10,264 nt of DNA, taken from the NCBI GenBank assembly GCA_024640205.1, contig JAHEFL010000032.1, positions 1 through 10,264 of the forward strand, in the 5' to 3' direction. The translations under genes and the position numbers were made by a program. The notes under the pieces were generated by a model. That model was not told where the DNA came from, searched no databases, and worked only from the letters and a program-made list of their open reading frames with translations. This document shows, piece after piece, positions 1-6,643 of this stretch (positions are counted from its first letter, which is position 1; the number at the start of each line of letters is the position of its first letter). The DNA comes from Flavobacteriales bacterium (GTDB taxonomy: Bacteria > Bacteroidota > Bacteroidia > Flavobacteriales_F > PHOS-HE28).

Positions 1-1
1 G

Positions 2-241
2 CACACCCTGCGTGCGGACATTGACTTTGCGATCACCGAAGCGCACACCAAGATGGGTCGCATCGGCGTGAAGTGCTGGATCTGCCGTGGTGAGGTATAT
101 GGCAAGAAGGACCTGAGCCCCAACCAGGGCCAGGCAAAAGGCGCCGGTGGCCCCCGCATGGGTGGCGACCGTCGTGGTGGCGATCGCCGTGGTGGCGACC
201 GTCGTGGAGGAAGTCGTGGTACGAACCGTTCCAATAACTGA
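2..241 (+). CDS. rpsC: 30S ribosomal protein S3 (uS3), C-terminal part
   Basis: Partial gene whose 5' part lies before the window; 79 residues and the TGA stop are visible. S3 sits in the head of the 30S subunit at the mRNA entry site. The visible segment begins with the conserved C-terminal core ([16 protein letters not shown], then [13 protein letters not shown], equivalent to the family's GVKVWIFKGE stretch); the N-terminal KH domain is outside the window. After DLSPNQ comes a glycine/arginine-rich basic tail with three consecutive GGDRR units and a degenerate fourth (GGSRG). Such low-complexity basic tails are variable in S3 and probably contact rRNA. The next gene, rplP, starts 5 nt after the stop, the usual S10-operon neighbour. 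The identity is secure from the core motif and from gene order; only the function of the tail is inferred. Confidence 0.97.
   Translation, partial: HTLRADIDFAITEAHTKMGRIGVKCWICRGEVYGKKDLSPNQGQAKGAGGPRMGGDRRGGDRRGGDRRGGSRGTNRSNN
161..205 (+). repeat. Three 15-bp in-frame tandem repeats in the rpsC tail
   Basis: Three adjacent copies of ggtggcgaccgtcgt lie at 161-175, 176-190 and 191-205; the middle copy differs by two silent-looking changes (gat, cgc). Each encodes GGDRR. A degenerate fourth unit (GGSRG) follows at 206-220. It is a coding microrepeat in the S3 tail, able to vary in copy number without shifting frame. Confidence 0.9.
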
Positions 242-246
242 TCGAC

Positions 247-669
247 ATGTTGCAACCGAAACGCAGTAGGCGTCGCAATATGCATAAGGGCCGCATGAAA
301 GGGCAGGCCCAGCGCGGACACCGTGTTACCCTCGGATCCTTCGGCCTGAAGGGTCTGGAGAACGTGTGGTTGACCGGTCGCCAGATCGAAGCCGCCCGTG
401 TAGCCCTGACCCGTTACATGAAGCGTGAGGGCCAGGTCTGGATCAAGGTGTTCCCGGATAAGCCCGTGACCAGCAAACCCGCCGAAGTACGGATGGGTAA
501 GGGTAAGGGATCCCTGGACCATTGGGTGGCGGTATGCCATGCTGGTCGCATCATTTTCGAAGTGGACGGAGTACCGACGGCAACGGCGAAGGAGGCCCTG
601 CGTCTGGCAGCCCAGAAGCTACCCATCAAGACCAAGTTCGTTACCCGCGAGGATTACGACGGGCAATAA
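247..669 (+). CDS. rplP: 50S ribosomal protein L16 (uL16)
   Basis: Encodes 140 residues, the normal length for bacterial L16, a late-assembling 50S protein near the A site and the peptidyl transferase centre. Seen in the sequence: the start [19 protein letters not shown], the central [17 protein letters not shown] (41-57), [14 protein letters not shown] (65-78) and the RMGKGKG loop at 82-88, then [11 protein letters not shown] near the end. Arg82 of that loop corresponds to the arginine hydroxylated in E. coli L16; whether it is modified here is unknown. The start ATG is 5 nt after rpsC and gives the canonical N-terminus. No Shine-Dalgarno site is evident in the short gap, so coupling to rpsC translation is likely. 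rpmC follows after 9 nt. Nothing is unusual in composition or length. Confidence 0.98.
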   Translation: MLQPKRSRRRNMHKGRMKGQAQRGHRVTLGSFGLKGLENVWLTGRQIEAARVALTRYMKREGQVWIKVFPDKPVTSKPAEVRMGKGKGSLDHWVAVCHAGRIIFEVDGVPTATAKEALRLAAQKLPIKTKFVTREDYDGQ

Positions 670-678
670 GAACGAGCC

Positions 679-888
679 ATGAAACAGAAAGGACTGGACC
701 TTAAGGACCTCACGGAACAGGAGCTGCAGGATAAGCTACAGGAGGAGCGTTCTGCTCTTACCAAGCTTCGTTTCAGCCATACCGTGAGCCCCATCGAGAG
801 CCCGATGCAGCTTCGTCACAAGCGTAAGGACGTTGCGCGGGTGCTCACCGAGATCCGCAAACGCGAACTCAACAATCAAAGCAAATAA
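679..888 (+). CDS. rpmC: 50S ribosomal protein L29 (uL29)
   Basis: A 69-residue protein, typical in size for L29, which lies at the polypeptide exit tunnel beside L23 and forms part of the docking site for exit-site factors. The two-helix hairpin is visible: a first helix around [22 protein letters not shown] (11-32) and a second containing [21 protein letters not shown] (43-63), matching the family's P-x-x-IRxxRKDIARxxTxxRxR motif. The start is preceded by aagaacgagcc with no clear ribosome binding site. It lies 9 nt after rplP and 7 nt before rpsQ, the standard order of the S10 operon end. Identification rests on motif, length and position together, which is strong for so short a protein. 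Confidence 0.96.
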   Translation: MKQKGLDLKDLTEQELQDKLQEERSALTKLRFSHTVSPIESPMQLRHKRKDVARVLTEIRKRELNNQSK

Positions 889-895
889 GCCTGCC

Positions 896-1150
896 ATGGA
901 ACGCAATCTGAGAAAAGAGCGGGTAGGGATCGTTACCAGCGACAAGATGGACCGCAGTTGTACGGTCATGGTGGAGCGGCGGGTGAAACATGCCAAGTAC
1001 GGCAAGTTCGTCAAGCTGTCCAGCAAGTTCATGGCGCATGACGAGAACAACGATGCACATGTGGGCGACACCGTCCGCATCATGGAAACACGACCGGTCA
1101 GCAAGCTGAAGCGCTGGCGCTTGGTCGAAGTAGTGGAAAGGGCCAAGTAA
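896..1150 (+). CDS. rpsQ: 30S ribosomal protein S17 (uS17)
   Basis: An 84-residue primary rRNA-binding protein of the 30S body. The OB-fold pattern is clear: [20 protein letters not shown] (9-28), [17 protein letters not shown] (34-50) and the signature [20 protein letters not shown] at 57-76. The ATG at 896 was chosen over an in-frame upstream codon at 833 because that one lies inside rpmC and would add residues encoded out of frame by the preceding gene; the start at 896 gives the normal S17 N-terminus ([11 protein letters not shown]). It is 7 nt after rpmC, which completes the S10 operon set in E. coli. Here transcription seems to run on into the spc genes, because the gap to rplN is only 12 nt and holds no terminator. 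Confidence 0.97.
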   Translation: MERNLRKERVGIVTSDKMDRSCTVMVERRVKHAKYGKFVKLSSKFMAHDENNDAHVGDTVRIMETRPVSKLKRWRLVEVVERAK

Positions 1151-1162
1151 TAGCACTGAGCG

Positions 1163-1531
1163 ATGATCCAACAGGAATCCCGGCTGAACGTGGCCGACAA
1201 CAGCGGCGCCAAGGAGGTGCTTTGCATCAGGGTGCTGGGTGGCACCGCCAGGCGTTATGCCCGGATCGGCGACACCATCGTGGTGACCGTGAAGGATGCG
1301 ATGCCCAATGGTGGCACCAAGAAAGGCACGGTGCACAAAGCCGTGGTGGTGCGCACGAAGAAGGAAACGCGCCGCAAGGATGGCAGCTACATCCGCTTTG
1401 ATGACAACGCGGTGGTGATCCTTGACGCAGCGGGCGAAATGAAGGGCACCCGGATCTTCGGACCGGTAGCCAAGGAGCTGCGCGAAAAGAAGTTCATGAA
1501 GATCATCTCCCTGGCACCTGAGGTGCTTTAA
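1163..1531 (+). CDS. rplN: 50S ribosomal protein L14 (uL14)
   Basis: Encodes 122 residues, the exact usual length of bacterial L14, a 50S interface protein that contacts helix 44 of 16S rRNA (bridge B8) and L19, and is where the silencing factor RsfS binds. Visible motifs are [18 protein letters not shown] (1-18), the loop PNGGTKKG (48-55), and the signature [19 protein letters not shown] at 58-76, followed by [10 protein letters not shown]. The C-terminus, [18 protein letters not shown], is also canonical. This is the first gene of the classical spc operon, but the 12-nt spacer before it contains no promoter that I can recognise, so it probably belongs to one long transcript with the S10 genes. 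No anomalies. Confidence 0.98.
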   Translation: MIQQESRLNVADNSGAKEVLCIRVLGGTARRYARIGDTIVVTVKDAMPNGGTKKGTVHKAVVVRTKKETRRKDGSYIRFDDNAVVILDAAGEMKGTRIFGPVAKELREKKFMKIISLAPEVL

Positions 1532-1542
1532 GGAAACGAGCG

Positions 1543-1863
1543 ATGCAGAAGAAGACACACATCAAGAAGGGCGACATGGTGAAGGTCCTCGCCGGCGTGG
1601 ACCGGTCCCGTGAGGGACGGGTGCTGGAGGTGGATCGTGCGCGCATGATCGCTTTCGTTGAGGGGCTCAACATCAACAAGAAGCACAGCAAGCCTACCAC
1701 GGCCAACCCACAGGGAGGGATCGTGGAGAAGGAGGGTCCCATTCAATTGAGCAACCTGATGCTCATCGACCCCAAGTCAGGCGAACCCACGCGTGTGGGG
1801 CGCAAGGTGGTCGATGGCAAACTGGTCCGCATAAGTAAACGCACCGGCGAGGTGATCAAGTGA
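1543..1863 (+). CDS. rplX: 50S ribosomal protein L24 (uL24)
   Basis: A 106-residue protein of normal length. L24 starts 50S assembly by binding the 5' end of 23S rRNA and sits at the exit tunnel. The KOW motif is at about residues 7-33 ([24 protein letters not shown]), followed by the loop [20 protein letters not shown] and the strand [15 protein letters not shown] (63-77). An AAGGA element at 1530-1534, overlapping the rplN stop, lies 8 nt before the ATG and could act as a Shine-Dalgarno sequence, which is less common in this window. The TGA stop shares its A with the ATG of rplE, a one-base overlap that suggests translational coupling. Identity is secure. Confidence 0.97.
   Translation: MQKKTHIKKGDMVKVLAGVDRSREGRVLEVDRARMIAFVEGLNINKKHSKPTTANPQGGIVEKEGPIQLSNLMLIDPKSGEPTRVGRKVVDGKLVRISKRTGEVIK
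1849..1857 (+). promoter_or_regulatory. Possible Shine-Dalgarno site for rplE
   Basis: The nine bases gaggtgatc at the end of rplX are a perfect complement of the conserved 3' end of 16S rRNA (gatcacctc) and lie 5 nt before the rplE ATG. They also encode Glu-Val-Ile of L24, so the match could be chance. If used, it would assist re-initiation at the one-base stop/start overlap. Confidence 0.35.
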
Positions 1864-2417
1864 TGAGCTACGTACCAAGGCTTCGTGCCAAATACACGAC
1901 CGAAGTGGCCCCTGCGCTCCAGAAGGAGTTCGGATACAAGAGCCCAATGCAGGTTCCCCGCGTGTTGAAGATCAGCCTGAACCAGGGACTGGGTGATGCC
2001 GTCGGCGACAAGAAGATCGTAGAGCAGGCCGTAGCGGACATGAGCCTGATCGCCGGTCAGAAGGCGGTGGCGACCTTGTCCAAGAAGGACATCAGCAACT
2101 TCAAACTGCGCAAGGGGATGCCGATAGGCAGCCGGGTGACCTTGCGCGGTGACCGTATGTTCGAATTCCTCGATCGCTTGATCGCTGTGGCACTTCCACG
2201 TACCCGTGACTTCCGCGGTGTGAAGGCGTCCGGTTTCGACGGTCGGGGCAACTTCACCATGGGTGTGAAGGAACAGATCATCTTCCCTGAGATCGACATC
2301 GACAAGGTGAGCAAGATCACGGGAATGGACATCACCGTGGTGACGTCCGCCAGGACGGATCAGGAGGCCAAGGCGCTGTTGCGTGAACTGGGCTTCCCGT
2401 TCTCTGACAAGAAATAA
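1863..2417 (+). CDS. rplE: 50S ribosomal protein L5 (uL5)
   Basis: Encodes 184 residues, close to the family's usual 179-187. L5 binds 5S rRNA in the central protuberance and contacts P-site tRNA and S13 across the subunit bridge. The N-terminal signature [16 protein letters not shown] is at 31-46, followed by [16 protein letters not shown] (74-89), [15 protein letters not shown] (92-106), and [30 protein letters not shown] (115-144, given here as two adjacent blocks, [15 protein letters not shown] and [15 protein letters not shown]). The C-terminal [26 protein letters not shown] is typical. I chose ATG 1863, which overlaps the rplX stop by one base; a GTG at 1860 is in frame and would add only one residue. 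rpsN follows after 19 nt. Confidence 0.97.
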   Translation: MSYVPRLRAKYTTEVAPALQKEFGYKSPMQVPRVLKISLNQGLGDAVGDKKIVEQAVADMSLIAGQKAVATLSKKDISNFKLRKGMPIGSRVTLRGDRMFEFLDRLIAVALPRTRDFRGVKASGFDGRGNFTMGVKEQIIFPEIDIDKVSKITGMDITVVTSARTDQEAKALLRELGFPFSDKK

Positions 2418-2436
2418 CGACAAGAACAGAACGAAT

Positions 2437-2706
2437 ATGGCCAAGGAATCCATGAAAGCCCGCGAGCGCAAGCGCGCTCGTATGGTGGGTAATCAAGCCG
2501 CCAAGCGTGCCGCTTTGAAGGCTGCCGGCGACTGGGAGGCACTGCAGAAAATGCCGGCGAACGGGAGCCGTGTGCGCATGCACAACCGGTGCCAGCTGAC
2601 CGGACGTCCGCGTGGGTACATGCGCATCTTCGGTATTTCCAGGAATATGTTCCGTGATATGGCCCTGGAGGGAAAGATCCCCGGGGTGACCAAGTGCAGT
2701 TGGTAA
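2437..2706 (+). CDS. rpsN: 30S ribosomal protein S14 (uS14), zinc-free long type
   Basis: An 89-residue S14, the longer class without zinc ligands, as opposed to the 61-residue class with two CxxC pairs. S14 is in the 30S head near S3 and S10 and helps form the decoding region. The conserved C-terminal block [19 protein letters not shown] is at 51-69, followed by [19 protein letters not shown] ending at 89. Only isolated cysteines (52 and 87) are present, so a zinc finger cannot form. ATG 2437 was preferred to an earlier in-frame codon at 2383, which lies within rplE and would add an unrelated N-terminus. The 19-nt spacer before it is A-rich and has no clear ribosome binding site. The position between L5 and S8 is standard. 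Confidence 0.97.
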   Translation: MAKESMKARERKRARMVGNQAAKRAALKAAGDWEALQKMPANGSRVRMHNRCQLTGRPRGYMRIFGISRNMFRDMALEGKIPGVTKCSW

Positions 2707-2725
2707 GCAAAGAGCAAGCAAAGCC

Positions 2726-3124
2726 ATGACCACCGATCCAATAGCCGATTACCTGACCCGTTTGCGCAACGCCATCCAGGCGCACAAAAAGGTCGTTGAG
2801 GTGCCCGCGAGCAACCTGAAGAAGGATATCACGCGCATCCTTTATGACAAGGGTTACATCCTCTCCTGGAAGTCCGAGGAGGACGGCAAGCAGGGAACGA
2901 TCAAGATCGCCTTGAAATACGATCCGCGCACGCGGCGCAGTGCCATCGAGCAGCTCACCAGGGTGAGCAGCCCAGGTTTGCGGAAATACGCCCATGCCGG
3001 GGATCTACCCCGCGTGTTGAACGGCCTTGGCGTGGCCATCATCTCCACCAGCAAGGGTGTGGTCACCGACAAGGAGGCCCGTACGCTGAACGTGGGTGGA
3101 GAAGTGTTGTGCTACATCAGCTAA
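2726..3124 (+). CDS. rpsH: 30S ribosomal protein S8 (uS8)
   Basis: A 132-residue primary-binding 30S protein that nucleates the central domain by binding helix 21 of 16S rRNA. The N-terminal domain begins [15 protein letters not shown] (3-17). The C-terminal signature [18 protein letters not shown] is at 102-119 and GGEVLCYI at 124-131. In E. coli, S8 is also the translational repressor of the spc operon, acting on a hairpin at the start of rplE; no obvious copy of that structure is visible here because rplX and rplE overlap by one base, so feedback, if present, must use another site. The start is preceded by the same thirteen-base context, aagcaaagccatg, found at rplR. rpsN lies 19 nt before and rplF 13 nt after. 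Confidence 0.98.
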   Translation: MTTDPIADYLTRLRNAIQAHKKVVEVPASNLKKDITRILYDKGYILSWKSEEDGKQGTIKIALKYDPRTRRSAIEQLTRVSSPGLRKYAHAGDLPRVLNGLGVAIISTSKGVVTDKEARTLNVGGEVLCYIS

Positions 3125-3137
3125 GAAAGAGACCACG

Positions 3138-3692
3138 ATGTCACGCATAGGAAAAGCACCGATCACGCTACCCAAAGGGGTGGAGATCACCATCAGCGAC
3201 AAGAACCTGGTGACCGTCAAGGGTCCCAAGGGCACCTTGGAGCAGGCAGTGGACCCGGACCTGAAGGTATCCCAGGCGGACGGGACCTTAACACTGGAGC
3301 GTCCCAGCGATGCCAAGCCGCACAGGGCCAAGCATGGCCTGTACCGTTCACTGATCGCGAACATGGTCAAGGGAGTGAGCGAAGGATTCGTGATCGAACA
3401 GGAGCTCGTTGGTGTGGGTTACCGCGCCACGACCAAGGGTCAGCAATTGACCCTGGCCCTGGGCTTCTCACATGCCGTGACGATCGAGCTGCCTCCCCAG
3501 ATCAAGGTGGCCGCAGCGCAGGAGAAAGGAAAGAACCCCATCATCCGCCTGGAGTCGGTGGACAAGCAACTCATCGGCCAGGTGGCCGCCAAACTTCGTT
3601 CCCTGCGGAAGCCGGAGCCTTACAAAGGCAAGGGTGTACGCTTCGTGGGTGAGGTGGTGCGTCGCAAGGCAGGTAAAGCAGCCGGTAAATAA
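3138..3692 (+). CDS. rplF: 50S ribosomal protein L6 (uL6)
   Basis: Encodes 184 residues, slightly longer than E. coli L6 (177). L6 lies near the factor-binding site and the sarcin-ricin loop of the 50S subunit. Two repeated alpha-beta domains can be placed at about 1-82 and 83-175. Motifs are [15 protein letters not shown] at the start, VKGPKGTL (27-34), ELVGVGYRA (89-97) and the signature [12 protein letters not shown] at 158-169. The tail [14 protein letters not shown] is basic. The ATG at 3138 gives the canonical N-terminus; the in-frame ATG at 3096 lies inside rpsH and is rejected. rplR follows after only 8 nt. No irregularities. Confidence 0.98.
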   Translation: MSRIGKAPITLPKGVEITISDKNLVTVKGPKGTLEQAVDPDLKVSQADGTLTLERPSDAKPHRAKHGLYRSLIANMVKGVSEGFVIEQELVGVGYRATTKGQQLTLALGFSHAVTIELPPQIKVAAAQEKGKNPIIRLESVDKQLIGQVAAKLRSLRKPEPYKGKGVRFVGEVVRRKAGKAAGK

Positions 3693-3700
3693 GCAAAGCC

Positions 3701-4054
3701 ATGGCATTCGATAAGATCGCACGCCGACAGAAGATCAAGACACGGGTCCGTAAGAGCATCACGGGATCCGCTGCTCGCCCGCGTCTGTCCGTGTACCGCA
3801 GCAATACGGGCATGTACGCCCAGATCATCGATGACGAGGCCGGCCGTACGCTGGTCAGCGCATCATCGCTTAAGGACAAAAAAGCCAACGGGATCCCGAA
3901 GATCGAACAGGCCAAGGTGGTGGGTTCGGCGATCGCCGAGAAGGCCAAAGCGGCCGGTATCGAGCTGGTCGTATTCGACCGTAATGGTTACCTGTACCAT
4001 GGCCGGGTGAAAGCCCTGGCTGAAGCCGCCCGCGAGGCCGGACTTAAATTCTGA
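3701..4054 (+). CDS. rplR: 50S ribosomal protein L18 (uL18)
   Basis: A 117-residue protein, the standard length for bacterial L18, which with L5 attaches 5S rRNA to the central protuberance. The basic N-terminus ([13 protein letters not shown], 8-20) binds 5S r[23 protein letters not shown] (27-46) and the C-terminal [20 protein letters not shown] (92-111) followed by EAGLKF are family hallmarks. The start at 3701 follows rplF by 8 nt, in a gap reading gcaaagcc, the same bases that precede the rpsH start. rpsE follows after 13 nt. Length, motifs and position agree, so the assignment is secure. Confidence 0.98.
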   Translation: MAFDKIARRQKIKTRVRKSITGSAARPRLSVYRSNTGMYAQIIDDEAGRTLVSASSLKDKKANGIPKIEQAKVVGSAIAEKAKAAGIELVVFDRNGYLYHGRVKALAEAAREAGLKF

Positions 4055-4067
4055 TCATACCATACCC

Positions 4068-4586
4068 ATGTCAGGAGCGAACATTAAGAAGGTCAAGAGC
4101 AGCGATCTCGAGCTGAAGGACAAGCTCGTAGCGTTGAACCGTGTGACCAAAGTGACCAAGGGTGGACGTACGTTCACGTTCTCCGCCATCGTGGTGGTGG
4201 GCAATGAGAACGGTGTCGTAGGCCACGGTCTGGGTAAGGCCAAGGAGGTGCAGGAGGCGATCGCCAAAGGCATCGACGATGCAAAGAAGAACCTGGTGAA
4301 GGTCCCTGTTCTGAAGGGTACAATCCCACACAGCCAGCTGGGTAAATATGCCGGTGCACAGGTATTCCTGAAGCCCGCAGCCCACGGTACGGGTGTTATT
4401 GCTGGTGGTGCCATGCGAGCGGTACTGGAGAGCGTTGGTGTAACGGACGTGCTGGCGAAGAGCAAGGGCAGCAGCAACCCGCACAACGTGGTGAAAGCCA
4501 CCATCGAAGCACTGACAAGCCTGCGCGATGCCAATCAAGTGGCGGTACAGCGCGGAGTGAAACTGGATAAAGTATTCAACGGATAA
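4068..4586 (+). CDS. rpsE: 30S ribosomal protein S5 (uS5)
   Basis: A 172-residue 30S protein at the mRNA entry channel that influences decoding accuracy and helicase activity with S3 and S4. The N-terminal double-stranded-RNA-binding-like domain spans about 15-80 and contains [20 protein letters not shown] (20-39) and [20 protein letters not shown] (42-61). The C-terminal domain includes [20 protein letters not shown] (105-124) and [16 protein letters not shown] (134-149). Val/Lys/Gly positions of the loop around 25-33, where spectinomycin resistance mutations map in E. coli, look wild type in pattern. The stop is followed by a 32-nt gap that folds into a hairpin before rpmD. Confidence 0.98.
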   Translation: MSGANIKKVKSSDLELKDKLVALNRVTKVTKGGRTFTFSAIVVVGNENGVVGHGLGKAKEVQEAIAKGIDDAKKNLVKVPVLKGTIPHSQLGKYAGAQVFLKPAAHGTGVIAGGAMRAVLESVGVTDVLAKSKGSSNPHNVVKATIEALTSLRDANQVAVQRGVKLDKVFNG

Positions 4587-4590
4587 TACC

Positions 4591-4612
4591 TGGTGCGACC
4601 CGTTCGCGACCA
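4591..4612 (+). promoter_or_regulatory. Hairpin directly upstream of rpmD
   Basis: tggtgcga (4591-4598) pairs with tcgc (4604-4607) and acca (4609-4612), leaving G4608 bulged and a five-base loop cccgt. That is eight base pairs ending 6 nt before the rpmD ATG. No U-tract follows, so it is not a rho-independent terminator. It could limit access to the rpmD start; this is inferred from sequence only. Confidence 0.5.
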
Positions 4613-4618
4613 AATGCC

Positions 4619-4798
4619 ATGAGCAAGTTGATCATCACACAGATACACAGCCAGATCAAGTGCCCGAAGCGGCAGAAGGATACCCTTCGCGCTCTGGGTC
4701 TTGGCCGCATCGGCAAGAGCAATGAATTGGAAGGCACACCGCAGGTACGTGGCATGGTGGAGAAGGTGCATCATCTGGTGAGCGTGAAGGAGGCCTGA
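4619..4798 (+). CDS. rpmD: 50S ribosomal protein L30 (uL30)
   Basis: A short gene of 59 residues, the normal size of bacterial L30, which lies on the 50S surface near the base of the central protuberance. The protein reads MSKLIITQIHSQIKCPKRQK at the start, then DTLRALGLGRIGKSNELEGT (21-40) and PQVRGMVEKVHHLVSVKEA (41-59); the beta strand, the L-x-x-LGLxRxG-x-x-x block and the RGM-hxVxHLVxV strand are the family signature. It lies between rpsE (32-nt gap) and rplO (49-nt gap), its classical place. Its ATG is overlapped by a two-codon ORF, atg cca tga (4614-4622), and a hairpin ends just before. L30 is dispensable and missing in some bacteria, so its retention is worth noting. Confidence 0.95.
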   Translation: MSKLIITQIHSQIKCPKRQKDTLRALGLGRIGKSNELEGTPQVRGMVEKVHHLVSVKEA

Positions 4799-4847
4799 AA
4801 CTGAACACGGAAGATCTTATGCCAACGCCTGGCTACGGCGACAAGAC

Positions 4848-5315
4848 ATGGACCTGAGCAATTTGAAACCGGCCAAAGGGGCCACCAAGAAGGAGAAGCG
4901 TATCGGACGCGGCGAAGGCAGCGGACGTGGTGGTACCTCCACACGTGGTCACAAGGGTGCGAAGAGCCGCAGTGGTTACAGCAGTAAGCGTGGATTCGAA
5001 GGAGGCCAGATGCCATTGGTGCGTCGTGTACCGAAATTCGGTTTCACGAACCCGACCCGGGTGGAATACAAGGGCATCAACCTGGATACGCTCCAGGCCC
5101 TTGCGGAATCCAAGGGATTGTCCGCAATCGACCCGACCGTTCTGCACGCGAATGGTCTGATCGCCAAGAATGACAAATTGAAGGTGCTTGGTCGTGGTGA
5201 GCTCAAGGGAGCGATCACGATCACCGCACATGCTTTCAGCGCGACCGCCAAAGCGGCGATCGAAGCGAAAGGAGGAAAGGTTGAACTCATTGCAAGCGTA
5301 GCTGAGAAGGCATGA
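4848..5315 (+). CDS. rplO: 50S ribosomal protein L15 (uL15)
   Basis: Encodes 155 residues; bacterial L15 is usually 144-155. L15 is a late 50S assembly protein with a long extended N-terminus threading through 23S rRNA. Seen: MDLSNLKPAKGATKKEKRIG, then the glycine/arginine-rich RGEGSGRGGTSTRGHKGAKS (21-40) and GFEGGQMPLVRRVPKFGF (49-66). The globular part carries the signature KVLGRGELKGAITITAHAFS (112-131) followed by ATAKAAIEAKGGKVE. The start at 4848 gives this canonical N-terminus. It is preceded by a 49-nt gap holding a short overlapping ORF (4819-4857). The 3' end overlaps secY by four bases (atga), the sort of overlap that couples translation of L15 to SecY. Confidence 0.97.
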   Translation: MDLSNLKPAKGATKKEKRIGRGEGSGRGGTSTRGHKGAKSRSGYSSKRGFEGGQMPLVRRVPKFGFTNPTRVEYKGINLDTLQALAESKGLSAIDPTVLHANGLIAKNDKLKVLGRGELKGAITITAHAFSATAKAAIEAKGGKVELIASVAEKA

Positions 5316-6640
5316 AGAACCTGATCGAAACGATCAAGAACATCTGGCGCATCGATGAGTTGCGCACGCGGATCCTCATCACCCTGGGCCTTCTGCTGAT
5401 CTATCGCATCGGTAGCTTCATCGTGCTTCCCGGTGTGGACAGTGCGCGCATGGCGGCCAGTGCTTCCGGAGGTGGGGGTATCGCCGAGATCCTCTCGATC
5501 TTCACCGGAGGTGCATTCACGCGGGCATCCATTTTCGCGTTGGGCATCATGCCGTACATCTCGGCGTCCATCATCATGCAGTTGATGGGCATTGCGGTTC
5601 CTGCCGTGCAGAAGATGCAGAAGGAGGAGAGCGGTCGTCGGCGAATCAACCAGTACACGCGTTACCTCACCATCCTGATCTGTGTTTTCCAGGCCCCTGG
5701 ATACATCTACACTACGATCGAACCTGAGGCCCGTATCAACGATGGTCAATTCTGGCTCTTCACGAGCATTGTGATACTCTCAGCATCCACCTTGTTCGTG
5801 ATGTGGCTCGGTGAGCGCATCACGGAGCGTGGACTTGGGAATGGTATCTCCTTGATCATCATGATCGGCATCGTGGCCCAGTTGCCGCAATCCTTCGCGC
5901 AAGAGGTGGTCGGCCGGATGGGTCCAGGTGGAGGTGGTCTAGTGCTGCTCTTGGTGGAGATCGTATTGTGGGTGCTGATAATCGCGGGCTGCATCCTATT
6001 GGTCCAGGGCACGCGCAGGATCCCGGTCCAGTTCGCCAAGCGGGTGCAAGGGAACAAGCAGTACGGAGGTGTTCGGAACTACATCCCCTTGAAAGTGAAC
6101 GCGGCAGGAGTCATGCCGATCATTTTCGCTCAGGCCATCGTGTTGATCCCGATGTACGTCGCACAGGCGTTCGAGACCCCACCGAACTGGTTGCTGAGCA
6201 TGGTGAACAGCCAGGGGTTCTTCTACAATTTCACCCTGTTCCTGATGGTGGTATTGTTCACGTACTTCTACACGGCCATTACCGTGAACCCGAACCAGCT
6301 CAGCGATGATATGAAGCGCAATGGTGGATTCATCCCCGGAGTTAAACCAGGACGGCAGACGGCGAACCATATCGATGAGCTGCTTTCGAGGATCACCCTA
6401 CCCGGTGCGATCTTCCTGGGTTTCGTTGCGATACTTCCGGCCTTTGCGATGATGTTCGGCATCAAGCAGGGCTTTGCACAATTTTTTGGTGGCACCTCGC
6501 TGCTGATCATGGTAGGTGTTCTTCTGGACACGCTCCAACAGATCGAGAGCCACTTGTTGATGAGGCATTATGATGGTCTGATGAAGTCTGGTCGGATCAA
6601 AGGCAGGTCGGGTGGAGCGGCCTTCGGCATGGCCGGCTAG
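5312..6640 (+). CDS. secY: Sec translocon channel subunit SecY
   Basis: A 442-residue integral membrane protein, close to E. coli SecY (443), forming the protein-conducting channel with SecE and SecG in the cytoplasmic membrane. Ten hydrophobic segments are visible at about 19-40, 72-92, 116-135, 147-166, 177-192, 208-232, 264-284, 303-326, 363-385 and 390-410. The plug region lies around 58-71 (AEILSIFTGGAFTR), preceded by a small glycine-rich stretch (GGGG, 53-56). Conserved motifs are GERITERGLGNGIS (167-180), RRIPVQFAKR (235-244), the cytosolic loop PGRQTANHI (346-354) used by SecA and the ribosome, and GGTSLLIMVGV (393-403). The start overlaps the rplO stop; a strong aaggagg run at 5268-5276 is too far upstream to serve it. 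map follows after 3 nt. Confidence 0.98.
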   Translation: MKNLIETIKNIWRIDELRTRILITLGLLLIYRIGSFIVLPGVDSARMAASASGGGGIAEILSIFTGGAFTRASIFALGIMPYISASIIMQLMGIAVPAVQKMQKEESGRRRINQYTRYLTILICVFQAPGYIYTTIEPEARINDGQFWLFTSIVILSASTLFVMWLGERITERGLGNGISLIIMIGIVAQLPQSFAQEVVGRMGPGGGGLVLLLVEIVLWVLIIAGCILLVQGTRRIPVQFAKRVQGNKQYGGVRNYIPLKVNAAGVMPIIFAQAIVLIPMYVAQAFETPPNWLLSMVNSQGFFYNFTLFLMVVLFTYFYTAITVNPNQLSDDMKRNGGFIPGVKPGRQTANHIDELLSRITLPGAIFLGFVAILPAFAMMFGIKQGFAQFFGGTSLLIMVGVLLDTLQQIESHLLMRHYDGLMKSGRIKGRSGGAAFGMAG

Positions 6641-6643
6641 GGC

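Noticed and set aside
161..220. CRISPR-like direct repeats
   Set aside because: Repeats are 15 bp, adjacent with no spacers, and lie in frame inside rpsC.
869..1558. Minus-strand open frame of about 229 codons opposite rpsQ and rplN
   Set aside because: It lies fully antisense to two well-identified ribosomal genes, is rich in His and Leu as expected from the reverse complement of such genes, and resembles no family I know.
1743..2471. Minus-strand open frame of about 242 codons opposite rplE
   Set aside because: Antisense shadow of L24, L5 and S14 coding sequence with no recognisable domain.
5268..5276. aaggagg run as the secY ribosome binding site
   Set aside because: It is more than 30 nt before the secY ATG and encodes part of the conserved L15 C-terminal Lys-Gly-Gly-Lys stretch.
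4976..5749. Minus-strand open frame of about 257 codons opposite rplO and secY
   Set aside because: Antisense to two secure genes; GC-rich codon structure explains the lack of stops.
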